A stretch of DNA of 64,000 nt, taken from positions 39,519 through 103,518 of the forward strand of contig CAZCEC010000018.1 of assembly GCA_964497615.1 (NCBI GenBank), given 5' to 3'. Both the position numbers and the translations under genes were made by a program. Each line of letters starts with the position of its first letter. Position 1 is the stretch's first letter. Of the stretch, positions 51,294 through 58,479 are shown one piece after another. This DNA is from CAZCEC01 sp964497615 (lineage in GTDB: Bacteria; Chloroflexota; Anaerolineae; Anaerolineales; UBA6663). Under the pieces are notes generated by a model that worked only from the letters and a program-made list of their open reading frames with translations, did no database searches and was not told the origin of the DNA.

Positions 51294-51827
51294 TTACCCG
51301 ACCGCCTGCCTGATCAACACCTCGACCGGCTGCAGCGCAGCCAGCACAATCAGAACATCAAAGGCCGCGCCGACCTTCGCCCCCGGCGGCACGGCCCGCC
51401 ACCAGGTGAGGATGACCGCCAACGAGAGGGAGGCCGCGATGAGCGCCAGCGCGGCCCACCAATCTTGCCCGGCCAGCAAGCCCCAACCGGCGCCAACCAG
51501 GCCGAACGCGGCGGCCAGCCAAGCCACACTGGAAGCCTGGCCGGAGGCGCTGTGCAGTGTGCCGCCGTGCGTCAGGGCCCAGGGCTGGTCGGCGAATCCC
51601 AGGCTGCGAGGGGAGAAAGGAGCCGCCGCGCCCGATAGATGCGCCAGGCCATGAACCATCAGGGGCGCCGCCAGGAGCACCCGCCACAAACCGGCATCCG
51701 ATGCGCTGGATGACGCCGAGGCCGGCTGGCGCAGGCGGGAGATTGAACCAGGCAGGGCCAGCAGGAGCACAACGACCAACAGAAGCGCCGCCCCGCGCAG
51801 GACAGTGAACCAGCGTGACGCGTGCAT
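51294..51827 (-). CDS. Small integral membrane protein of unknown function
   Basis: A 177-residue hydrophobic protein with about four to five membrane helices: FTVLRGAALLLVVVLLLALP, WRVLLAAPLMVHGLAHL, SSVAWLAAAFGLVGAGWGLL, WWAALALIAASLSLAVIL and a weaker C-terminal one. His residues in the second helix (MVHGLAHLSG) are the only polar feature that stands out. No family is recognised. AAAGGAGG precedes the ATG, and TAATAA or similar AT-rich sequence 40 bases upstream may be a -10 box. It is divergent from the CDP-alcohol phosphatidyltransferase gene. Confidence 0.7.
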   Translation of the reverse strand: MHASRWFTVLRGAALLLVVVLLLALPGSISRLRQPASASSSASDAGLWRVLLAAPLMVHGLAHLSGAAAPFSPRSLGFADQPWALTHGGTLHSASGQASSVAWLAAAFGLVGAGWGLLAGQDWWAALALIAASLSLAVILTWWRAVPPGAKVGAAFDVLIVLAALQPVEVLIRQAVG

Positions 51828-52035
51828 GGCAATGGCCTCCTTTCGCCGAGGGCCCTGCTTATTAGTCTAAGACGCACTATGGGGACGGACAGGTGCCAAT
51901 TGTCCCGCGCGCGGCCCGTTGAAAATCATGGACGTTGTCGGCCGATATTTGCGGGATTTCAGGCGGGTGGGCCGATGACAGACGACACTGGCGGGGCCGG
52001 GCTGGCGGGCGCAGACTGAGATTGGGAGGCGGTCG

Positions 52036-52587
52036 ATGAATAGCAAGCAACTGGCCGACTCAATTACCCTAGGGCGGGCCGCGGGCGCGCTGGGCCTCGC
52101 GGGGTGGGGCATGGTCCACGGCGCGAAGTCGCTGCCCGTGGCCGCGGCCTTCATGGTCGCCAATTGGACCGGCGACATCCTGGACGGCGCGCTGGCCCGG
52201 CGCAGCCCGCGCGCACGGCGCACGTGGATCGGCGATCACGACCTGGAAGTGGATATGTGGGTGGCCGGCTGCCTGCTGGCCTACCTGGCCGCGACCGACC
52301 TGGTGGATGGGCGGCTGGCGGCGGGCTACGTCGCGGCGTGGGTCGTTGTGCTGGGGGCGAGCGGCTGGCCGCGCGCCCTGGGCATGCTGTGCCAGGCGCC
52401 GATCTATGGCGGCTTAGTCGTGATCACCATTGACCGGGCGCCGCTGGCGGCGGCTGGGATGGGGCTGTGGGTGTTAGCCGCCATCCTGCTGACGTGGCCG
52501 CGCTTTCCGCGCACCGTGGTGCCGGAGTTCCTGGCGGGTATGCGGGCCGTGCGAGTGCGGCTGACGAACCCGCGCCGCAAAGTGTGA
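52036..52587 (+). CDS. CDP-alcohol phosphatidyltransferase family protein
   Basis: A 183-residue membrane protein with four to five helices. The family motif is recognisable: GDILDGALAR, then GDHDLEVD, giving the two Asp pairs that bind metal and CDP-alcohol. The spacing between them is off the standard DG-x2-AR-x8-G-x3-D-x3-D (ten residues before the Gly, then Asp at +3 and +7), so it is a divergent member. It would transfer a phosphatidyl group to a polyol, or a related headgroup, in the membrane. GGGAGG precedes the ATG. It is followed closely by the EEP-family gene. Confidence 0.75.
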   Translation: MNSKQLADSITLGRAAGALGLAGWGMVHGAKSLPVAAAFMVANWTGDILDGALARRSPRARRTWIGDHDLEVDMWVAGCLLAYLAATDLVDGRLAAGYVAAWVVVLGASGWPRALGMLCQAPIYGGLVVITIDRAPLAAAGMGLWVLAAILLTWPRFPRTVVPEFLAGMRAVRVRLTNPRRKV

Positions 52588-52600
52588 TACAGTTGCTCCA

Positions 52601-53416
52601 GTGCCGCCCGCTGGAGCCAGTTTGCCCCCGCTGCAACCCCAACCTGAACGCCCGCTGAGCGTGCTGAGCGCCAACCTGTGGCACGATTGGCCGCGCCAGC
52701 GGCGCTGGCCGGCCCGGCTGGAGGCCCTGGCCCAACTGGTGGAGGCCGAACAGGCCGAGGTGGTGCTGCTGCAAGAGGTGGCGCGCACCCGGACCATGCG
52801 GGCCGACGAGTGGCTAGCGGGCCGGCTGAACATGCACTGCCTGTATGCGCGGGCCAATGGGCATCGCGCGGTGGAGTTCGAGGAGGGCGTGGCGGTGCTG
52901 AGCCGCTTTCCGCTGGGCCAGGGCCAGGTGCGCCAGTTCCGGGCGCGGCTGAACCCATGGGTGCGGCGGGTGGCGCTGGGCGCGATGGTGGCGACACCCA
53001 ACGGGCCGGTGGCAGCGGTGTCGGTCCATCTCAGCCTGATGCCGGGCCGCAACGCCCGGCAACTGGCGGCGCTGCCGGGCTGGGTGAGCGGGCTGGCCGG
53101 CGCGCATCCGGCCGTCATCGGCGGCGACTTCAATGCGCCCGAGCACCGGACGGGCATCCGGGGTGCGCGCCGGCACTGGCTGGACACGTTCCGTCACCTG
53201 CACCCGCACGCGGACGGCGCGACGCACACACTGCGCTGGCCGGGCGGGCGCACCCTGCGGCGGCAGCGCCTGGATTATATCTTTTGGCAGGCGGGCCAGC
53301 ACCCCTGGCAGGTGCTGGAGGCGCGCCACCTCGAAGCGCCTGCGGCCCCGCACTCCGACCACCTGGCGGTGATGGCCCGGCTGGCGCCCCTCGCGCCAGC
53401 CCCAGCCGCGCATTAG
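52601..53416 (+). CDS. Endonuclease/exonuclease/phosphatase (EEP) family protein
   Basis: A 271-residue EEP-fold protein. Visible motifs are Asn in LSANLWHDW, Glu in VVLLQEVAR, His in VSVHLSLMPG, GGDFNAP (Asp and Asn) and the terminal Asp-His in PHSDHLAVMA. That set is the complete catalytic kit of this superfamily, which cuts phosphodiester bonds in DNA, RNA or lipids such as inositol phosphates and sphingomyelin. No signal peptide is seen. A GTG at 52601 is the likely start, 13 bases after the phosphatidyltransferase gene, so a lipid-linked substrate is possible. Confidence 0.82.
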   Translation: MPPAGASLPPLQPQPERPLSVLSANLWHDWPRQRRWPARLEALAQLVEAEQAEVVLLQEVARTRTMRADEWLAGRLNMHCLYARANGHRAVEFEEGVAVLSRFPLGQGQVRQFRARLNPWVRRVALGAMVATPNGPVAAVSVHLSLMPGRNARQLAALPGWVSGLAGAHPAVIGGDFNAPEHRTGIRGARRHWLDTFRHLHPHADGATHTLRWPGGRTLRRQRLDYIFWQAGQHPWQVLEARHLEAPAAPHSDHLAVMARLAPLAPAPAAH

Positions 53417-53584
53417 TCCCCGGAAGAACCCTCAACAAATCGCGATGGGGCGGCACGCCGCCAGGAGACATTGCGCCGCAAGCGGGCCGGGAATGACCAC
53501 TTTTCACGCGGGGCTGGGTTGGCCTATTGCGCCAACTGGCACGCCTCGCGCATGACGCCTATCACTTATCCGCGGCCGGCCGAC

Positions 53585-53613
53585 GTGACAGAATCAGATC
53601 ATCGGCCTATCTT
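53585..53613 (+). promoter_or_regulatory. Putative promoter of the YbaK-type gene
   Basis: GTGACA at 53585-53590, 17-bp spacer and TATCTT at 53608-53613, giving a leader of about 15-20 bases before the ATG at 53636 with AAAGGAGG. The stretch 53417-53584 before it shows only a small GGCGGCACGCCGCC palindrome. Confidence 0.4.
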
Positions 53614-53635
53614 CACGCCGCAAAGGAGGCGCGCC

Positions 53636-54151
53636 ATGACACCCTGTCTCGATCGCATCCAGGCCTTCCTCTCCGCCCAGGGGGTACATGCTGAACTGGA
53701 GCCTCACCCGCAGACGTATACTGCGCCGGCCCTGGCCACGGTGCTGCACGAAAAGGGCAAGTACGTGGCCAAGGTCTTTATCGCCTGGGCGGACGGCGAC
53801 CTGGCGATGTTTGTGCTGCCCGCCTACGAGCGCGTGGATTTGAGCCGGGCCAAAGAACTTCTGGGCTGCGCGCTGCTCCGGCGGGCGACCGAGGACGAGT
53901 TCAGCCACGTCTTTCCCGACTGCGAGGTGGGGGCCATGCCGCCCTTCGGCCACCTGTACAACGTGCCGGTCTACCTGGACGAAGTGCTGGCGCGCCGACC
54001 GCACCTGGTGTTTGCCGCGGGCTCGCACCACGAGGCGCTGCGGATGGCGACCAGCGACTACGTGCGGGTGGCCCAGCCGGTGGTGGCGGACTTTGTGGTC
54101 CACGGCCCAGAGCCGGCAGAGGCGACACCGGCGAACGTGCCGTTTGCGTAA
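53636..54151 (+). CDS. YbaK/aminoacyl-tRNA deacylase domain protein
   Basis: A 171-residue protein of the YbaK/ProX editing family. The fold is shown by GKYVAKVFIAWADGDLAMFVLP, where the Lys is the conserved catalytic residue, ELLGCALLRRATEDEF, and GAMPPFGHLYNVPVYLDE. These proteins hydrolyse mischarged tRNA, for example Cys- or Ala-tRNA(Pro), freeing the tRNA in the cytoplasm. Its sequence suits the stand-alone form, without a synthetase domain. The ATG was chosen by its strong SD and by the start of the first conserved helix; a longer open frame upstream is not supported. Confidence 0.85.
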   Translation: MTPCLDRIQAFLSAQGVHAELEPHPQTYTAPALATVLHEKGKYVAKVFIAWADGDLAMFVLPAYERVDLSRAKELLGCALLRRATEDEFSHVFPDCEVGAMPPFGHLYNVPVYLDEVLARRPHLVFAAGSHHEALRMATSDYVRVAQPVVADFVVHGPEPAEATPANVPFA

Positions 54152-54194
54152 GGCGCAGGCCGCGCAGCTGGCTCTGATCGCGGCGAGGCGGGGC

Positions 54195-54614
54195 CTAGCC
54201 GGCAGAGGGCGCGGGGTCGGCGGAGAGCAGGACGGTGTTGCCGTCCGGATCGCGGAGCATGGCAAAGAGCATGCCGAAGCCGTTGTTGTACGGCGCGCGA
54301 TAACCCTCGTAGCCGAGGTTGACCATCTCTGCGAACTTGGCTTCGAGCGCGGCCTGCTCCTTCAGGTAGAACTCCAGTAAGTGCGGATAGCGGCCGGGCA
54401 GGGCCGGGGCGGGGGCGGCCTGCGGGTCGAAGCCGGGGTCCCAGCGCTCGGGGTGGGCGTCGAAGAACAGGGTCAGGCCGCCGGCCATTTTGACCTGGAC
54501 GTGTGAGCGCGTGTCGCTGCCGTCCGGGACCGCCACGCCGAGGCGCCGGTAGAAGGCCAGGGCCGTGGGCATGTCGCGCACGATCAACCCCACCATGTAG
54601 AGTTCGAGGCCCAT
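54195..54614 (-). CDS. VOC family (glyoxalase-like) protein
   Basis: A 139-residue protein with the paired beta-alpha-beta-beta-beta units of the VOC superfamily. YMVGLIVRDMPTALAFYRRLG is the first unit in usual form and FAMLRDPDGNTVLL the last. Metal ligands are only partly clear: Glu in LLEFYL and others are candidates, while the classical first His is missing. Substrate and metal use are unknown. AAGGAGG lies five bases before the ATG at 54614. Immediately upstream of that SD is the hairpin at 54630-54660. Confidence 0.8.
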   Translation of the reverse strand: MGLELYMVGLIVRDMPTALAFYRRLGVAVPDGSDTRSHVQVKMAGGLTLFFDAHPERWDPGFDPQAAPAPALPGRYPHLLEFYLKEQAALEAKFAEMVNLGYEGYRAPYNNGFGMLFAMLRDPDGNTVLLSADPAPSAG

Positions 54615-54629
54615 GCCACCTCCTTGATC

Positions 54630-54660
54630 GGCGCCGCGCACCAGGCTGATGCGCGGCGCC
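54630..54660. terminator. Hairpin between trpB2 and the VOC gene
   Basis: GGCGCCGCGCA (54630-54640) pairs with 54650-54660 around a 9-nt loop. It can end trpB2 transcription on the minus strand but lacks a U-tract, and it lies only a few bases before the SD of the VOC gene. The stem shares GGCGCCGCGCA with the terminator at 37734-37767. Confidence 0.5.
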
Positions 54661-54661
54661 G

Positions 54662-54710
54662 CTTCTGACGTCCGACTTCCGACTTCTAACTTCTAACTTC
54701 CAACTTCTAT
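54662..54710. repeat. Heptanucleotide tandem repeat (7 units)
   Basis: Seven imperfect 7-bp units of the type CTTCTAA/CTTCCGA run without a break between the hairpin and the end of trpB2. Variation is mostly pyrimidine and purine changes at fixed positions. Confidence 0.85.
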
Positions 54711-54713
54711 TCC

Positions 54714-56084
54714 CTACATCGCCGGCACCTGGGGCAAATGCGTCATGGCTTCGGCGATGGCCTCGGCGGGATACTCGTAGTCCTGGAGTTCGCCGCGGTG
54801 GTAGGCGTCGTAGGCCGTCAGGTCGAAGTGGCCGTGGCCGGAGAGATTGAAGGCGATGACCTTCTTCTCGCCGGTCTCTTTGCACTTGATTGCTTCGTCC
54901 ATGGCGACGCGCACGGCGTGGGCGCTCTCCGGCGCGGGGATGATGCCCTCGGCCTTGGAGAACTCCACCGCCGCCGCGAAGGTGGCGAGCTGGGGCACGG
55001 CGCGGGCTTCGATGTCGCCGTGGTCTACCAGGGCGCTGACGCTGGGCGACATGCCGTGATAGCGCAGGCCGCCGGCATGGATGCCGGGTGGGATGAAGGT
55101 GTGGCCGAGGGTGTGCATCTTGACGACGGGGGCGGTGGCGGCGGTGTCGCCGTAGTCGAAGGTGTAGGTGCCGCGGGTGAGGCTGGGGCAGGAGGCAGGC
55201 TCTACCGCGATGATCTTGGCGTTCTTGCCGTTGGTGAGGTTCTGGTGCAGGAAGGGGTAGGCGAAGCCGGCGAAATTGGAGCCGCCGCCCGCGCAGCCGA
55301 TGACGAAGTCGGGATATTCGCCCGCTAGCTCCATCTGCTCCAGGGCTTCGAGGCCGATGACGGACTGGTGCATGAGGACGTGGCCGAGCACCGAGCCGAG
55401 GGAATACTTCTTGGCCCCGCCGGAGGTGGCGGCGACTTCAACGGCCTCCGAAATCGCCAGGCCGAGGGAGCCGGGGTTGTTGGGGTCGCGCTCGAGGGCG
55501 GCGCGGCCGGCGTGGGTGCGGTCGGACGGGCTGGCGTAGACGCTCGCGCCGAAATTCTCCATGATGATGCGGCGATAGGGCTTCTGGTGGTAGGAGACCT
55601 TGACCATGTAGACTTCGAGGTCGAGGCCGAAGAAGTTGCAGGCCATGGCGAGGGCGCTGCCCCACTGGCCGGCGCCGGTCTCGGTGGTGAGGGCCTTGGT
55701 GCCGGATTCTTTGTTGAAGAAGGCTTGCGGGACGGCGGTGTTGGGCTTGTGGGAGCCGACGGGGGAGACGCCTTCGTACTTGTAGTAGATGTGGGCGGGG
55801 GTGTCGAGGGCCTTTTCCAGCCGGACGGCGCGGTACATGGGCGTGGGCCGCCAGAGCTTGTAGATGTCGCGCACGGGCTCGGGGATCTCGATCCAGCGGT
55901 CGGGGCTGACTTCCTGCATGATGAGGGGCATGGGGAAGAGGACGCTGAGGAAGTCCGGGGTGACGGGCTCCAGGGTGCCGGGGTGCAGGACCGGCTGCGG
56001 GGGCACGGGCATATCGGCGCTGATGTTGTACCAGGCCGTGGGGAGTTTGCTTTCGTCGAGCAGGAATTTGTGTTGGGGGCTCAT
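54714..56084 (-). CDS. trpB2: TrpB2-type tryptophan synthase beta chain (PLP-dependent)
   Basis: A 456-residue PLP enzyme of the TrpB2 branch, longer than TrpB1 owing to an N-terminal extension (residues 1-80). The PLP lysine is Lys113 in GSHKPNTA, ETGAGQWGSALAMA is the substrate loop, GCAGGGSNFAGF binds the phosphate, and NLSGHGHFDL closes the active site. TrpB2 makes tryptophan from indole and serine, often without TrpA partnership; in some lineages it uses phosphoserine. It is not beside other trp genes. AGGAG is seven bases before the ATG, and a good promoter lies just upstream. Confidence 0.93.
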   Translation of the reverse strand: MSPQHKFLLDESKLPTAWYNISADMPVPPQPVLHPGTLEPVTPDFLSVLFPMPLIMQEVSPDRWIEIPEPVRDIYKLWRPTPMYRAVRLEKALDTPAHIYYKYEGVSPVGSHKPNTAVPQAFFNKESGTKALTTETGAGQWGSALAMACNFFGLDLEVYMVKVSYHQKPYRRIIMENFGASVYASPSDRTHAGRAALERDPNNPGSLGLAISEAVEVAATSGGAKKYSLGSVLGHVLMHQSVIGLEALEQMELAGEYPDFVIGCAGGGSNFAGFAYPFLHQNLTNGKNAKIIAVEPASCPSLTRGTYTFDYGDTAATAPVVKMHTLGHTFIPPGIHAGGLRYHGMSPSVSALVDHGDIEARAVPQLATFAAAVEFSKAEGIIPAPESAHAVRVAMDEAIKCKETGEKKVIAFNLSGHGHFDLTAYDAYHRGELQDYEYPAEAIAEAMTHLPQVPAM

Positions 56085-56515
56085 GGGGTGTCTCCTGGGA
56101 GGGTGTGAGGCGGGGGAATGTAGGCCCGAACGGGGGAAGAGTCAATTGGGGTTGAGTAGGCGGGTACGTGTGTAAGTGTGAACGTGGGCGGGTGAGCGCG
56201 TGCGAGGACGGGCGGCGGATTTTGACGCTTCGCGGGATCAAGCGGATTGGGCGTGGGAAACACGGACATTTGACGACGCAAGCGGCTTTACGTCCGGGTC
56301 TCAGTGAACCGACCGGAGCCGCACACTGCGTGGGCATGAGGCAGGCACAAATTCTGGTAGGCGTCTGCCGACAGCCTCGCGCGGCCCGTTGGGATAGCAA
56401 CAGCCTGCTGGCACCCAACGCCAGCATCAACGTCTTACGGAGAGCGCAGAGCAGCTAAACCCGTTGCATGGCGTGTTGAGTTCGCTGGATGGTCTGTGAG
56501 AAGGAGAACATCCGG
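56085..56515. other. Non-coding stretch upstream of trpB2 (431 bp)
   Basis: The proximal part carries the trpB2 promoter. From about 56155 to 56215 it is GTG-rich (GTGTGTAAGTGTGAACGTG), similar to 60217-60260. Farther on, CGTTGGG (56387-56393) pairs with CCCAACG (56414-56420) with an inner AGCA/TGCT, a possible structured RNA or relic. Base composition is less GC-rich than the flanks. No convincing gene is seen in any frame. Confidence 0.5.
56117..56145 (-). promoter_or_regulatory. Promoter of trpB2
   Basis: Read on the minus strand: TTGACT (56145-56140), 17-bp spacer, TACATT (56122-56117). The predicted transcript begins about 25 bases before the ATG at 56084, and contains the AGGAG site. 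Confidence 0.65.
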
Positions 56516-56734
56516 TTAGTGGCCTGAATCTGGTCGAGGTTGGACAGAGCCGTCTGCCGGGCTTCGGCTGGAATAGCCACACTGATCACAGACGTTCCAA
56601 ATGGAAATGACCTGCGTCTGCGATAACATGACCCAGCTGGGACCGCGCGCGTCGACAGTACGCTGCCTGTCTTCTTCTTTCTTTACACGCTTCATCGTTG
56701 CGCCACAGCTTGGACAATTCTCTCTCACCGGCAC
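56516..56734 (-). CDS. Small zinc-ribbon protein
   Basis: A 72-residue protein with two CxxC knuckles: CPSCGA near the N-terminus and CDQCGY about 45 residues later, a zinc ribbon. Between them lies a polar, basic segment (MKRVKKEEDRQR) and a hydrophobic strand. It has no further domain. The start is a GTG with GGAGAG five to eight bases upstream. Such small ribbons can bind nucleic acid or join larger complexes; no function is assigned. It is surrounded by non-coding, compositionally distinct sequence, which could mean a recent arrival. Confidence 0.6.
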   Translation of the reverse strand: MPVRENCPSCGATMKRVKKEEDRQRTVDARGPSWVMLSQTQVISIWNVCDQCGYSSRSPADGSVQPRPDSGH

Positions 56735-56843
56735 TTATCTCTCCCGAACGAACAAGCCACGCAGAACTGATTGTACTCCGAGAATTGTAATGTCGAGCAT
56801 GCGAACGATGGCGGCTCAAAGGCCACCACCCTGGCGCGCCGAT

Positions 56844-56890
56844 CAAAACCAAGATTCCTCGGCAAATAACGCCTCGGAATGACGGTTTTG
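56844..56890. repeat. Dispersed palindromic repeat copy
   Basis: CAAAACC...GATTCCTCGG on the left and CCTCGGAATGAC...GGTTTTG on the right form an imperfect inverted repeat of 47 bases. Its core is the GATTCCTC/GGAATGAC family found at three other places in the window. It lies just beyond the FG-GAP gene. Confidence 0.7.
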
Positions 56891-56919
56891 TCAGGCGCGG
56901 GAAGCTGGTGCCAGGGCGA

Positions 56920-58479
56920 CTACGGGGCGGTGGTGTACGCGGTGCGGGGGCCGGCGGTGAAGCGGCCATCGCCGTCGTTGCGATATAGGCGGTAGGCGGC
57001 GGCGCCGGCCACGAAGATGTCGGGGGAGCCGTCGCCGGTGAGGTCGCCAAGGGCCACGGCTTCGTCGGCGCTGAAGCGCACCCGCTGGGGGCTGAGGGTG
57101 AATTGCCCGCTGCCGTCGTTGAGCCAGGCGCGGCCAACTTCTTCGGCGGCTGCGAACAGGTCCAGGTCACCGTCGCGGTCGAGGTCGGCCAGGAACACAA
57201 ATTCGGTGGCGCCGTCTTGGAGGCGCTGGCCGCTGTCGGTGAAGAATCCGTGACCGTCGTTGAGCCAGATTTCGTCGGGGCCGGTGTTGCCCACGGCGGC
57301 GTCGAGGAAGCCATCGCCGTTCAGGTCGCCCAGGGCCACGGCCAGGCTCTCGGCCTGGCCTAGCTGCTGGCCGCTGTCGGCGAAAGCGCCAGCTCCATCG
57401 TTGAACCAGACGGTGTTGGGGGCGTTGGGGCCGCGTTCCCAGTCCTCGGCCAGGGCCTGCCCGTTGGCGAGGAAGACATCGAGGCTGCCGTCGCCGTTGA
57501 GGTCGGCCAGGGCGGCAGCGCGGCTGGGGGCGGCGCCAACACGCTGCCCGACTTTGAGCTTGCCCTCCGGGGTTTGCAGCCACACCTGGCTGTATGACGG
57601 CTGATAGCTATCAAGGGGAGGGACGCTGGAATCGGAGGGGCGGCCGCAGCAGCCGGCCGCGAAGACATCCAGGCGGCCATCGCCGTTGAGGTCGCCCAGC
57701 GCCGGCACCAGCCGCATGACGCCGCGCGGGCCGGGGTCGGCGCCGGGTAAGAAGTCGTCTTTCAGGAAGCGGTTGTATTGGGGGCGGCCGCCGTTGTTGA
57801 GGAAGCGGACGATGGAACCCGCGGTGATGTCCATCAGCGCATCGGCGCGGCCATCGCCGTTCACGTCGCCCAGGACCACGCTGAAGCCCGGCCAGGTGCC
57901 AATGTCCTGGGCGCCGTCGGCAAAGCCGCCCGCGCTATCGTTGTAGAGCGCATAGGTGGGGAAGGGCATGTTGCCGCGGCCGGCGGCGAGGAAGGCATCC
58001 AGGTGGCCGTCGCCGTTCAGGTCGGCCAGTGCCACCTGGTTGACGCGGGGGGTGTTTTCGAGGCGCTCCCAGGCGGCTTGCCAGGCCGCCGACAGCAGGG
58101 GCACGGCCAGCACGCCAAGGACGAGCAGGGCGAGAAGGAGGTGGACGCAGCCGAAGCGCCTGCGGGCGCCGGCCCACAGGCGCGGCCCGCTGCTGGTCTG
58201 GGCCAGGCGCGCGGGCTGGGACTGAAGGGCGAGGAGGCGTTCGCGCAAACCCTGGCCGAGGAGACCCGCCAACTCGCTACCGCCAACTTGCAGCAGGCTT
58301 AGCCGGCCCTGAGCCGCCGTTTCCGCGAGGTGGTCGCTGAAGACTGCCACCATCTCATCGCCGAATTCCTGCCGGAAGGGGCCGGGGTAGAGGCGCAGCA
58401 GGAGGCGATAGAGACGAGTGAGGGCGGCGAAGGATCGCGCCTGGTTCGGCTGCGCCGGGCGGGAGGCGCTGGGCATCAT
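56920..58479 (-). CDS. FG-GAP/VCBS repeat protein with an N-terminal membrane-anchor module
   Basis: A 519-residue protein. Residues about 12-90 (LYRLLLRLYPGPFRQEFGDEM in shape) are a helical module shared with the upstream gene product. One membrane helix follows (LLLALLVLGVLAVPLL). The rest is a beta-propeller of at least six repeats with the calcium loop D-x-N-G-D-G (DLNGDGHLDAF, DVNGDGRADAL, DLNGDGRLDVF, DLNGDGSLDVF, DLNGDGFLDAA, DLTGDGSPDIF). This should be an integrin-like, calcium-binding domain on the outside of the membrane. The ATG overlaps the previous stop as ATGA. Function is unknown; adhesion or sensing are possible. Confidence 0.82.
   Translation of the reverse strand: MMPSASRPAQPNQARSFAALTRLYRLLLRLYPGPFRQEFGDEMVAVFSDHLAETAAQGRLSLLQVGGSELAGLLGQGLRERLLALQSQPARLAQTSSGPRLWAGARRRFGCVHLLLALLVLGVLAVPLLSAAWQAAWERLENTPRVNQVALADLNGDGHLDAFLAAGRGNMPFPTYALYNDSAGGFADGAQDIGTWPGFSVVLGDVNGDGRADALMDITAGSIVRFLNNGGRPQYNRFLKDDFLPGADPGPRGVMRLVPALGDLNGDGRLDVFAAGCCGRPSDSSVPPLDSYQPSYSQVWLQTPEGKLKVGQRVGAAPSRAAALADLNGDGSLDVFLANGQALAEDWERGPNAPNTVWFNDGAGAFADSGQQLGQAESLAVALGDLNGDGFLDAAVGNTGPDEIWLNDGHGFFTDSGQRLQDGATEFVFLADLDRDGDLDLFAAAEEVGRAWLNDGSGQFTLSPQRVRFSADEAVALGDLTGDGSPDIFVAGAAAYRLYRNDGDGRFTAGPRTAYTTAP

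Noticed and set aside
51828..52035. Search for tRNA or riboswitch in this divergent gap
   Set aside because: No cloverleaf, no T-loop consensus and no known riboswitch core; only the 5' regions of the two flanking genes are supported.
56168..56458. Short plus-strand frame in the gap upstream of trpB2
   Set aside because: No SD, no recognisable domain, and composition fits non-coding sequence.
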